From Candidatus Sabulitectum sp. (GTDB taxonomy: Bacteria; Fermentibacterota; Fermentibacteria; Fermentibacterales; JCC-6), in NCBI GenBank assembly GCA_029934845.1, contig JAOZLN010000170.1:1-5887 (forward strand): a stretch of DNA of 5,887 nucleotides. The letters run 5' to 3'. Both the position numbers and the translations under genes were made by a program. Shown here piece after piece: positions 1 through 5,887 of the stretch; the stretch's first letter is position 1; the number at the start of each line of letters is the position of its first letter. Under the pieces are notes generated by a model. It saw nothing but the letters and a program-made list of their open reading frames with translations, did not search any database and was not told where the DNA came from.

Positions 1-1026
1 TGCCACTTCGCCAGAGCGGACTCACTCAGAGAGATCAGTTATGGTCTTGCTTGCTGCATAGGAAAGCTCAGCCACCTCGGGTTGAAGAAGGCCCCGCCCA
101 AGTCAACACTGGCCTATGCCAACGCAAACCGATCCTCTGAGATGTACAAAGATCTGTTTTACAGTTCTCTTTCATCCTTCAGATCAAGAAAAATGTTAGC
201 CACCCGGAAACCATTCAGATTCAAGAACAAACTCATGAGTTTTGATTCCACCACAATAACACTTGCACTGGAATCATTCCCATGGGCAAAGTACCGGTCC
301 CGAAAGGGCGGTGTTAAACTCCATGTACTCCTGGACAATGCGGATTTGATGCCGGAGTTTATCCATATAACGGAAGCCAGGGTAAATGACTGCAGGGGAC
401 TGCAGCATCTCAATCTTAAACCGGGAACAATTCTTGCTCTGGACAGAGGTTACAACGACTTCACTCAATTTGGAAACTGGACTATGCAGGGTGTGTACTT
501 TGTTACAAGGATGAAAATCAACACTGTGTTCAGCGTCATAGAGAAAAGAATTCCACCATCACGCAAACATATTCTGTTTGACCAGATCATTGTGCTTACT
601 GGAACCAGCTCCGGTGGATGCACCCACAATCTGAGATTGGTGAGATCTGTAGATCCGAAAACCGGCGAGATCATAGACATTCTGACCAACAACCTGCATT
701 TGGGTGCTTCCACCATAAGTGGTATCTACCGTGAAAGGTGGCGTATAGAAGAGTTTTTCAGACTGTTGAAACAGAATCTCAAAATCAAAACATTTATTGG
801 TACTACTGAGAATGCACTACTCACTCAGATTTGGACAGCTTTAATCGCATTGCTGCTTTTGAAGTGGTTGCACTTTATCTCAAGGGCAAACTGGTCATTC
901 TCCAATCTCGCTGCAATGCTGCGCATGAATCTGTTCACCTACAGGAACTTACTGGAATGGTTGAATGATCCATACGACTCGCCCCCTATTGAACCCGTCC
1001 CAAAACAGCTTTCACTGTGTTTGTGA
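1..1026 (+). CDS. IS4-family DDE transposase, 5' end outside window
   Basis: Cut-and-paste transposase that binds and cleaves the ends of its own insertion sequence. The frame is open from base 1 to the TGA at 1024-1026, giving 341 visible residues. The first residues (FARADSLREISYGLACC, then LKKAPPKSTLAYANANR) match the end of the N-terminal DUF4372-type region of this IS4 subgroup, so the real start lies left of the window and roughly 40-60 residues are probably missing. An in-frame TTG at 82 is not a credible start because homology continues upstream. The catalytic triad is visible: Asp in FDSTT (codon 244-246), Asp in ALDRGYND (442-444), and Glu in the Y-(2)-R-(3)-E-(6)-K signature YRERWRIEEFFRLLK (Glu codon 748-750). 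No frameshift or internal stop is seen, so the visible part looks functional. The family call is firm; the precise IS name is not known. Confidence 0.93.
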   Translation, partial: CHFARADSLREISYGLACCIGKLSHLGLKKAPPKSTLAYANANRSSEMYKDLFYSSLSSFRSRKMLATRKPFRFKNKLMSFDSTTITLALESFPWAKYRSRKGGVKLHVLLDNADLMPEFIHITEARVNDCRGLQHLNLKPGTILALDRGYNDFTQFGNWTMQGVYFVTRMKINTVFSVIEKRIPPSRKHILFDQIIVLTGTSSGGCTHNLRLVRSVDPKTGEIIDILTNNLHLGASTISGIYRERWRIEEFFRLLKQNLKIKTFIGTTENALLTQIWTALIALLLLKWLHFISRANWSFSNLAAMLRMNLFTYRNLLEWLNDPYDSPPIEPVPKQLSLCL

Positions 1027-1162
1027 GTCTTGGACAGCTGAAGTTTTCAACTTACACAAATCCCCCCATAAGGAGGCCTGGTCAAAGAAAATTGCAAATT
1101 GAAGCTCTAACTTGTTAGCCTGTCACACGGCGAAGGGAGAATCTGCGCTGTTTTGGACAGCT
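1000..1162. repeat. Short inverted and direct repeats at IS right end
   Basis: CCAAAACAGC (1000-1009, inside the last transposase codons) is perfectly inverted at 1147-1156. TTGGACAGCT is directly repeated at 1030-1039 and 1153-1162, with a further copy inside the gene at 831-840. These may be transposase-binding or terminal inverted repeat sequences. Apart from them, the non-coding tail 1040-1146 holds only a small palindrome, CTAACTTGTTAG, and no ORF that I can support. Confidence 0.5.
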
Positions 1163-1218
1163 CTGACGGAATTACAGTATCTGATTCATTTTTTGTAAAG
1201 ATGCTTGTGATAACAGGG

Positions 1219-1385
1219 GCGGGAAACAGCGCGTCAGCATGATCCCCGCTTCATTTTTTTGTAAAGGTGTTTGTGATAACAGGGGCGGGAAACAGCGCGT
1301 CAGCATGATCCCCGCTTCATTTTTTTGTAAAGGTGTTTGTGATAACAGGGGCGGGAAACAGCGCGATAGCACTGTCCCCGCTTCA

Positions 1386-1394
<9 letters not shown>
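1219..1394 (+). terminator. Possible rightward terminator-like hairpins (three)
   Basis: On the plus strand each repeat reads as a GC-rich hairpin (GCGGG...CCCGC) followed after TTCA by a run of 7-9 T: hairpins 1219-1249, 1285-1315 and 1351-1381, with T-runs at 1254-1260, 1320-1326 and 1386-1394. This fits intrinsic termination of transcripts arriving from the insertion sequence. Weakening the case, the plus-strand stem has an A/C mismatch after 5 bp and the T-run starts four bases late. Confidence 0.35.
1351..1381 (-). other. tRNA-acceptor-like hairpin in repeat unit 3
   Basis: Read on the minus strand, GCGGGGA pairs with UUCCCGC over 7 bp including one G-U wobble. Inside it CAGUGC pairs with GCGCUG over 6 bp, closing a UAUC loop with a single bulged U. 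The outer arms closely resemble the acceptor stem of the adjacent tRNA-Gly (GCGGGAA/UUCCCGC), giving a shape like a tRNA minihelix. The corresponding hairpins at 1285-1315 and 1219-1249 keep the outer 7 bp but have a less regular inner stem. The pairing is read directly from sequence; any function is unknown. Confidence 0.6.
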
Positions 1395-1485
<91 letters not shown>

Positions 1486-1504
1486 TCCGTCAGAGCGTTC
1501 GCCG

Positions 1505-1533
1505 TATATGCTCAATCAAGTCGAAAGTGTCAA
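1505..1533 (-). promoter_or_regulatory. Sigma-70-type promoter for tRNA-Gly
   Basis: On the minus strand a perfect TTGACA (1533-1528) is followed after 17 bases by CATATA (1510-1505), which matches TATAAT moderately. The bases after the -10 are CGGCG. A GC-rich discriminator of this sort is typical of stable-RNA promoters under growth-rate or stringent control. Transcription would start near 1498, giving a leader of about a dozen bases before the mature 5' end at 1485. Confidence 0.7.
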
Positions 1534-1677
1534 GGGTGAATCCAGATTCTAATCTTCCTGTCACTGCCTGATCGATGCATCAATTTATACTGCAGTACCG
1601 ATATATCTATTCACTTGTATTTCACTGAAGAAAATGTTATTTATTATTCATCATCAAAGAACACGAGCTTTCACTTC

Positions 1678-2268
1678 ATGGTATTTAAGGGGTTAATTAT
1701 CAAGAGCAAGGCAGTAGAGAGACTTCTTGACAGAGTCTCTGCATTCACTTCTCAAGGTCAGTGGGAAAAGGCAGAGAATATTCTTGACAAGCTTATTGTT
1801 GCCAAGCCCTGGGACAGGAAGCTGCTGCTTGCCAAGGCACATCTGAGAAAAAAGATGTGGATTTCTTCAGATTGTGAGAACCACATATTCCTTAGTGAAG
1901 CGCTCCATCTTTTTTCCAGATGCCATCTTCTAACAGGGTCGGTGGAGGCTGGAATAAATACAGCTACTCTGCTTCTTTTATCGGGTAAAGAAGAAGAGGC
2001 CCACAAAAGGGCTGATGATACCGCACGCCATTGCAGACAGCTGATAATCGAGAATGACACAAATGAGCAGGACAATTACGCAGTAACCATAGCTGAAGGA
2101 AATCTGGTGAGAGGCAGGATGGAAGCAGCAGAATTATGGTACAAAACCGCCATGTCCAAGCATGATAAGATCTCCGATCAGGTAATAGACAATATGAATC
2201 TGCTGCTGAACCATCTAATGCCTGACCACGATATTGCAGTAAGAATAAGAGAGGCAGTAGGAGCTTGA
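1678..2268 (+). CDS. TPR-like helical repeat protein, 196 aa
   Basis: Probable soluble all-helical scaffold protein; no enzymatic motif, signal peptide or membrane segment is visible. Helix-turn-helix pairs of TPR type occur at about residues 20-50 (SQGQWEKAENILDKLIVAKPW), 90-120 (GINTATLLLLSGKEEEA) and 132-165 (YAVTIAEGNLVRGRMEAAELWY). The second and third resemble the TPR module called the MAP3K TRAFs-binding region, which is often fused to signalling or conflict-effector domains; here it stands alone. I chose the ATG at 1678. A TTG at 1615 would add 21 residues of low-complexity sequence without a ribosome site. The Shine-Dalgarno signal is weak (GAG ten bases upstream), and an AAGGGG lies just inside the chosen start, so the start is uncertain. 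A TATACT at 1586-1591 could be a -10 box, but no convincing -35 accompanies it. It is convergent with the lipoprotein gene, with one base between stop codons. Confidence 0.78.
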   Translation: MVFKGLIIKSKAVERLLDRVSAFTSQGQWEKAENILDKLIVAKPWDRKLLLAKAHLRKKMWISSDCENHIFLSEALHLFSRCHLLTGSVEAGINTATLLLLSGKEEEAHKRADDTARHCRQLIIENDTNEQDNYAVTIAEGNLVRGRMEAAELWYKTAMSKHDKISDQVIDNMNLLLNHLMPDHDIAVRIREAVGA

Positions 2269-2269
2269 T

Positions 2270-2707
2270 CTACCGCTGAACACTCCATGCATCCGGATAA
2301 CCATTCTCTCTTAACTGAATTCTAAGCCCGTCACTGTCTGTAGAAGTTGCAAAAGATCCTACCCTGACCTTGTAGTAACTGCCTGTATGATCTATGAAAA
2401 CCTGCTGCCCTGTCTGAGCAGCAGCTGTATCACGAAGAGTCAATGCTGCATCCATTGAGCCGCAGGCTGCTATCTGAACACTCCACGGGCCGCTTGTAAC
2501 AGAATTATCTTCAACCTCGATCACAGTATTCCCCTCTGCAGGAAATCTAATAGTGGTCACCGGGCCATAGCCGGCAAAGGGGTCTCCGGAATATCCCGGA
2601 GGATCTGCATATGGATCAACCACTTCGTCTACATTGTTATTGGAAGATGTTGTGGTTCCGCACCCTGCAAAAAACACAAAAACCGTTATAAAAAGAAGAT
2701 ATTTCAT
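2270..2707 (-). CDS. SPOR-domain lipoprotein, 145 aa
   Basis: Predicted lipid-anchored envelope protein that probably binds peptidoglycan. It opens with Lys2 and a hydrophobic stretch ending in the lipobox FAGC, with Cys16 as the lipidated residue and Gly at +2. A Ser/Asn-rich then Pro/Gly/Asp-rich linker (about 17-70) leads to a C-terminal SPOR domain at about 73-145, recognised by WSVQIAACGS near its start and YYKVRVGSFAT in its second half. SPOR domains are known to bind glycan strands lacking stem peptides, often at division sites; that role here is inference. The ATG overlaps the stop of the upstream deoxyhypusine-synthase-like gene by four bases (ATGA) and has a strong AGAGGAGG ribosome site seven bases upstream. 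It is the last gene of the minus-strand cluster, and no terminator hairpin follows. Confidence 0.9.
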   Translation of the reverse strand: MKYLLFITVFVFFAGCGTTTSSNNNVDEVVDPYADPPGYSGDPFAGYGPVTTIRFPAEGNTVIEVEDNSVTSGPWSVQIAACGSMDAALTLRDTAAAQTGQQVFIDHTGSYYKVRVGSFATSTDSDGLRIQLRENGYPDAWSVQR

Positions 2708-3630
2708 TTCTTATCCTCCTCTGCCCTTATGAACACATCAAGCATGGGCAGCATAAGTTCATGGTGTCCTGTAACTTCAATGGTCTGCCCGCCCAGAGCA
2801 TTTACAGGACGCCTTACTACATTGAAAGTAGATCGGTACTGTTTTATCATATCAAAATCAGCTGTGGTAATGTTCTCCACGGGAAAACCAAGGTTCCGTG
2901 CAGAAGAAAGTGCTTTAAGGAAAACTTCAGGCATAACAACCGCACTTCCTGCATTAAGAACAACACCGTTTGCCAGACTGCCCACGACCTCGGCAAAAGA
3001 GATAAAGTCTTTCTCGGCCTCCCGGCCAAGAATTTCCCAGTTAACATGATGTACAGGATGAACAATGTCAGACCCCAGACTGGGATGAACAGTAACAGTG
3101 CAATTCTTCTCTACTGCAGTTGCCATGGGACTGATCCCGGTTTTTCCACCATTCTCTATGATCTCAAGTCCAATTCCTTTTCCAATGCCAACACCCCGGC
3201 CAATAGCGCTGGCGTAATGAATTGAAGTTTCCTTCCACATACCGAAAGAACCGTCTCTAATTCCCGCCTGAACATCTTCCGAGGTAGCTCCGTAAAGAGC
3301 CATCTCAAGATCGTGAATAGACCCTGCACCATTAGTGGCCAGAGCAGTGAATACTCCATCTTTAAGCCATCTGACAATGAGAGGTCCAAGACCGCACTTG
3401 ATAACATGCCCTCCGTACATCAGCAGGCGTGTACCGCCTCTTTCCCGGGACTCAACCAGGGCTCGGGCAAGTTTTTTCATTTCCTTTACTGCAAGAATAT
3501 CCGGTAAAGAGTTAACAAATTCCTTCACCGGCGTATCGGCATGCCACTCACCGGCAAGAAGATCGCTGGTAACTTTGGATGTTCTTCCAGAAAGACTTTT
3601 CAGTTTCAGATCTTTTCTTCTAAATCTCAT
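2704..3630 (-). CDS. Deoxyhypusine-synthase-like protein, 308 aa
   Basis: It belongs to a bacterial family usually annotated as deoxyhypusine-synthase-like or hypothetical; its substrate is unknown. True deoxyhypusine synthase transfers the aminobutyl group of spermidine to a lysine of eIF5A using NAD, but bacteria lack eIF5A. Family motifs visible: GGHVIKCG (73-80), TNGAGSIHDLE (99-109, glycine-rich and likely nucleotide-binding), ATSEDV (115-120), GSFGM (127-131), HPSLGSDIVH (182-191), LNAGSAVVMPEVFLKA (225-240) and TGHHELMLP (287-295). The Trp-Gly-Lys motif carrying the catalytic lysine of eukaryotic and archaeal enzymes is not seen in the C-terminal part. There is no signal peptide, so it is probably cytosolic. 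The ATG overlaps the end of truA by 11 bases and has a good GGAGGTG site ten bases upstream; the stop overlaps the lipoprotein start. The coding call is firm and the reaction is not known. Confidence 0.88.
   Translation of the reverse strand: MRFRRKDLKLKSLSGRTSKVTSDLLAGEWHADTPVKEFVNSLPDILAVKEMKKLARALVESRERGGTRLLMYGGHVIKCGLGPLIVRWLKDGVFTALATNGAGSIHDLEMALYGATSEDVQAGIRDGSFGMWKETSIHYASAIGRGVGIGKGIGLEIIENGGKTGISPMATAVEKNCTVTVHPSLGSDIVHPVHHVNWEILGREAEKDFISFAEVVGSLANGVVLNAGSAVVMPEVFLKALSSARNLGFPVENITTADFDMIKQYRSTFNVVRRPVNALGGQTIEVTGHHELMLPMLDVFIRAEEDKK
2715..2722 (-). promoter_or_regulatory. Ribosome binding site of SPOR lipoprotein gene
   Basis: AGAGGAGG on the minus strand, seven bases before the ATG at 2707. 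It lies inside the end of the upstream gene, so this gene can load its own ribosomes as well as being coupled through the ATGA overlap. Confidence 0.8.
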
Positions 3631-4357
3631 TGGGATATCTCACCTCCGTAAGAGTCAATCCGCAGGCTGGAAGCGAAGGCCCGGCCAGTCGCTTATTCTG
3701 CGTGTCAAGTATGCTTCTTACTGTTTCAGGTGGAATCCTGCCGGTACCGATTCTGTACAAAGTACCTGCCCAGATCCTCACCACCCCTCTAAGGAACCTG
3801 TTTGCAGCGATAGTCAGTGACCAGCAGCTGTTTGTTTCCACAACAGACGATGACAGAACATTCATATCCCAGGTAGAATTTCCTCCACCCTCCCGGGCGA
3901 AACCACGCCAGTTAGCATGTCCAGGCGACAACTGGGCAGCTTTTCTCATTACGCCAGTATCAAGATCACAATTCCCGGGCTGGTATTCGTATCTGCTGCA
4001 GAGAGGGTGCCTGCCTCTTCCAATGTAATACTGATAAGTTCTTGAGACCGCGTGAAACCTTGCATGAAGATCATCTTGAACCCTGGCAACTGAAAGGCAG
4101 GAAATATCCCGGGGTAGCATTGTATTAAGCCCTTTTTCTATTCTGCTGAACTCACTTGGATCTATATCGAAGTGAGCAGGCATCCGCGCAGCATGCACCC
4201 CTGCATCTGTTCTACCTGCACCGGTAATTGCAATATGTCTACCACACATCTTTTCAAGTGCTTTCTGGATCTCCCCTTGAACGGTAATATCTCTGGGCTG
4301 TATCTGCCAGCCGGAGTATGCCGTTCCGTCAAACTCAAAATATCCCAGCAATCTCAT
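3620..4357 (-). CDS. truA: tRNA pseudouridine(38-40) synthase TruA, 245 aa
   Basis: Isomerises uridines at positions 38-40 of the tRNA anticodon arm to pseudouridine; cytosolic and normally a homodimer. The N-terminal GYFEFDGTAYSGWQ (5-18) is characteristic. The catalytic aspartate is Asp51 in the signature GRTDAGVHA. RFHAVSRTYQY (100-110), NRFLRGVVR (187-195) and the C-terminal LPACGLTL (229-236) are further family motifs, and the length is normal for TruA. I start at the ATG at 4357, where the upstream gene's TGA overlaps it as ATGA. A longer open frame back to 4444 would add 29 residues that overlap the upstream gene and have no TruA similarity. The ribosome site is weak, so translation is likely coupled to the membrane-protein gene upstream. 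Confidence 0.96.
   Translation of the reverse strand: MRLLGYFEFDGTAYSGWQIQPRDITVQGEIQKALEKMCGRHIAITGAGRTDAGVHAARMPAHFDIDPSEFSRIEKGLNTMLPRDISCLSVARVQDDLHARFHAVSRTYQYYIGRGRHPLCSRYEYQPGNCDLDTGVMRKAAQLSPGHANWRGFAREGGGNSTWDMNVLSSSVVETNSCWSLTIAANRFLRGVVRIWAGTLYRIGTGRIPPETVRSILDTQNKRLAGPSLPACGLTLTEVRYPNEI
3641..3647 (-). promoter_or_regulatory. Ribosome binding site of DHS-like gene
   Basis: GGAGGTG on the minus strand, ten bases before the ATG at 3630. It lies within the last codons of truA and supports this start despite the 11-base overlap. Confidence 0.75.
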
Positions 4358-4929
4358 GCTGCCATCCCGTCTGCTATACCGGAAACAGAAACAAGCAGGA
4401 ATATCCAGGAAACAATGGATACCAGGAATGGTATCACTCCACATTGTTGTGCCGCAGAAGGCGTTAAGTCTGCTTGTGCCACGGAATCATCTGCGCTTCT
4501 AAGAATTCGCTGCAGAAGTGGCAGTTCAGAGTTTGCAGCCCAGCAGCTTCTAACATTAGAAGCAGTACTACCTGCAAGGGTCAGCAGTTCGGAAAGCCTG
4601 ACTGCAAATGGAATATGCTTCATCGATTCAAGCACGCTGGCCATACCGGCAGTACCAAGCTCAGAAGCGAAATAGGTTCCTGAAGCCAGAGCGCATATCC
4701 ATCTCAGAGAAGTCAGAGAGCTGTGATCGCTTCGGGTTAAATATGCCCATATCATCAATACCACCGGAGGAAGAGAAACAACAAGGAACCTTTTGCAATA
4801 CATCCAGTTACCAGTTGAGAGAGCTGCAATTGGGAACAGAATGAAAAAATAGAGAAAACTTTCTACACATATCATTGCGGATACAGGCACAACCAGTAGA
4901 GCTGAGAAAACCAGGTAGTTCACTGTCAC
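4354..4929 (-). CDS. Multi-pass membrane protein, possibly EcfT-like
   Basis: Integral inner-membrane protein of 191 residues with likely membrane segments at about 5-21, 25-40, 48-64, 75-92 and 164-184. An amphipathic, partly basic stretch (about 98-130) lies before the last one. Function is not certain. The layout, and its place directly upstream of truA, recall EcfT, the transmembrane subunit of energy-coupling factor vitamin and metal transporters, which precedes truA in many Firmicutes. Against this, it is shorter than typical EcfT, I do not see the usual Ala-Arg-Gly coupling motifs, and no EcfA ATPase gene is adjacent. It starts with GTG at 4929, two bases after the stop of the RluD-type gene, with only a weak ribosome site; a second GTG at 4923 is possible. 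Its stop overlaps the truA start by four bases. Confidence 0.75.
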   Translation of the reverse strand: MTVNYLVFSALLVVPVSAMICVESFLYFFILFPIAALSTGNWMYCKRFLVVSLPPVVLMIWAYLTRSDHSSLTSLRWICALASGTYFASELGTAGMASVLESMKHIPFAVRLSELLTLAGSTASNVRSCWAANSELPLLQRILRSADDSVAQADLTPSAAQQCGVIPFLVSIVSWIFLLVSVSGIADGMAA

Positions 4930-4931
4930 TG

Positions 4932-5887
4932 CTATCTTTCTGCGGAGACCGAGTCAAGTTTTTTCTGCACAAGACGGAATTCAATAGGGGGTGCAGAGTT
5001 GAATTCAAGCTCCTCATTTGTGATCGGGTGAATAAAACCAAGCGTTTCTGCGTGAAGCATGTGATGTCCGGCCAGCCTGATGGCGTCTGCAATCAGTTCT
5101 CTGTTCTCCCTGGTTGAAGGAGTACCACGGGGAGCCATTCCACCGTACTTGATATCTGAAATAATCGGGCAGTTTCTCAGGACAGACATATGCACCCTGA
5201 TCTGATGAGTTCTGCCTGTTTCAAGTCTGCATTCAATAAGGCTTGCGATCGAGTACTTCTTTATTGTTTTGTAGTTTGTAGCAGCGCGTCTGCCGCTTTC
5301 AATAACAGTCATTCTCTGCCTGTTGTAGGGATCTCTGCCGATGGGGCCCTCGATTCTTCCCGCAGAAGGGGAAGGGAACCCCCAGCACAAAGCTACATAT
5401 CTTCTTTTTACCGTTCTTGCAGCCAGCTGTGCAGAAAGATGCCTGTGGGTCTCATCATCTTTTGCAACCATTATTAGACCGGTGGTGTCTTTATCAAGCC
5501 GGTGAACAATACCAGGCCTCAAATCACCTGAGATACCTGACAGTGAGTCCCGGCAGTGGAAAAGCAATGCATTAACAAGTGTTCCATTCCTTGTGCTGGG
5601 TGTGGGGTGAACCACAAGCCCTGCATGCTTATCAATTACTATCAGATGAGCATCTTCATAAACAATATCAATGGGAATGTTTTCAGGTATAAGATCGATT
5701 GGTTCCGGATCAGGAACGTTAACAACAACGATCTGCTCGCTGTGCAAACGGGTTGACGGTTTTGCAGTAACTTCACCGTCAACCCTTACATGACCATTTC
5801 TTATCAAGGTACTTATGTAACTCCTGCTAAGACCAAGGTCGTCTTGAAGAGCCAGGAAGCTGTCCAGCCGGAGGCCGGAATCACCGT
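4932..5887 (-). CDS. RluD-family 23S rRNA pseudouridine synthase, 5' partial
   Basis: Converts specific uridines in large-subunit rRNA (helix 69 for RluD itself) to pseudouridine. The frame is open to the right edge; 317 residues are visible from 5885. The start is an S4 RNA-binding domain (RLDSFLALQ, then LSRSYIS and IRNGHVRVDG), so only a short N-terminus is missing; an in-frame TTG at 5807 inside S4 is not the start. The catalytic domain carries HRLDKDTTG, with catalytic Asp at codon 5495-5493, preceded by HPTPSTRNGTLVNALL and followed by LETGRTHQIRVH, both typical of the RluA/RluC/RluD group. Length and S4 domain favour RluD or RluC over RluA, but the exact target cannot be set from sequence alone. 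It is the first visible gene of the minus-strand cluster, and its promoter must be outside the window. It ends at TAG 4934-4932. Confidence 0.94.
   Translation of the reverse strand, partial: GDSGLRLDSFLALQDDLGLSRSYISTLIRNGHVRVDGEVTAKPSTRLHSEQIVVVNVPDPEPIDLIPENIPIDIVYEDAHLIVIDKHAGLVVHPTPSTRNGTLVNALLFHCRDSLSGISGDLRPGIVHRLDKDTTGLIMVAKDDETHRHLSAQLAARTVKRRYVALCWGFPSPSAGRIEGPIGRDPYNRQRMTVIESGRRAATNYKTIKKYSIASLIECRLETGRTHQIRVHMSVLRNCPIISDIKYGGMAPRGTPSTRENRELIADAIRLAGHHMLHAETLGFIHPITNEELEFNSAPPIEFRLVQKKLDSVSAER

Larger units (their letters stand above)
1..1162 (+). mobile_element. Insertion sequence, IS4 family, right-hand portion
   Basis: This is the transposase gene plus about 136 bases of non-coding tail. 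The right boundary is inferred. The 10-mer TTGGACAGCT occurs at 831-840, 1030-1039 and 1153-1162, and GCTGTTTTGG at 1147-1156 is the exact reverse complement of CCAAAACAGC at 1000-1009. The last copy sits just before sequence that looks like chromosomal flank, so the element probably ends at or near 1162. The left end and any target-site duplication are outside the window and cannot be compared. Confidence 0.6.

Noticed and set aside
1163..1175. Target-site duplication of the insertion sequence
   Set aside because: The left end of the element is outside the window, so no duplication can be shown.
1615..1677. TTG start at 1615 for the TPR gene
   Set aside because: It adds 21 residues without TPR character and has no ribosome binding site; the ATG at 1678 is more credible though still uncertain.
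2704..3630. True deoxyhypusine synthase (hypusine pathway)
   Set aside because: The catalytic-lysine motif is not visible and bacteria have no eIF5A substrate, so only a family-level similarity is claimed.
2729..3820. Plus-strand open frames opposite the DHS-like and truA genes
   Set aside because: They are antisense to well-recognised coding sequence and show no start signals or recognisable motifs of their own.
4358..4444. Longer N-terminus for TruA
   Set aside because: The extra 29 residues overlap the upstream membrane-protein gene and lack TruA similarity; the ATGA overlap at 4357-4354 gives a natural start.

Overview
The window comes from a bacterial chromosome of moderate GC content. 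The encoded lipoprotein with a SPOR (peptidoglycan-binding) domain points to a diderm, Gram-negative-type cell. I cannot assign the lineage from this sequence; the combination of a deoxyhypusine-synthase-like protein, TruA and RluD does not fix it.

Left part (1-1170): the 3' portion of an insertion sequence. An IS4-family DDE transposase runs in from the left edge with an intact catalytic core and its own stop codon. It is followed by a non-coding tail with short direct and inverted repeats, probably the right end of the element. Middle (1171-1677): a gene-poor stretch with three tandem 65-66 bp repeats, then a complete tRNA-Gly(GCC) gene on the minus strand with a recognisable promoter on its right. 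The repeats carry a hairpin resembling the acceptor end of this same tRNA. Next comes a plus-strand gene (1678-2268) for a small TPR-like protein.

Right part (2270-5887): five minus-strand genes packed as one probable operon, in transcription order RluD-type pseudouridine synthase (5' end outside the window), a multi-pass membrane protein (possibly EcfT-like), TruA, a deoxyhypusine-synthase-like protein, and a SPOR-domain lipoprotein. Gaps and overlaps are 2 nt apart, 4 nt overlap, 11 nt overlap and 4 nt overlap, so translational coupling is likely. TruA and RluD modify uridines in tRNA and large-subunit rRNA. The other three products have no evident direct link to RNA modification. The lipoprotein gene ends one base from the stop of the convergent TPR gene, leaving no room for a terminator between them.

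The points most worth following are the tRNA-like hairpin repeats beside tRNA-Gly, and the deoxyhypusine-synthase-like protein, in which I cannot find the catalytic-lysine motif of true deoxyhypusine synthase.
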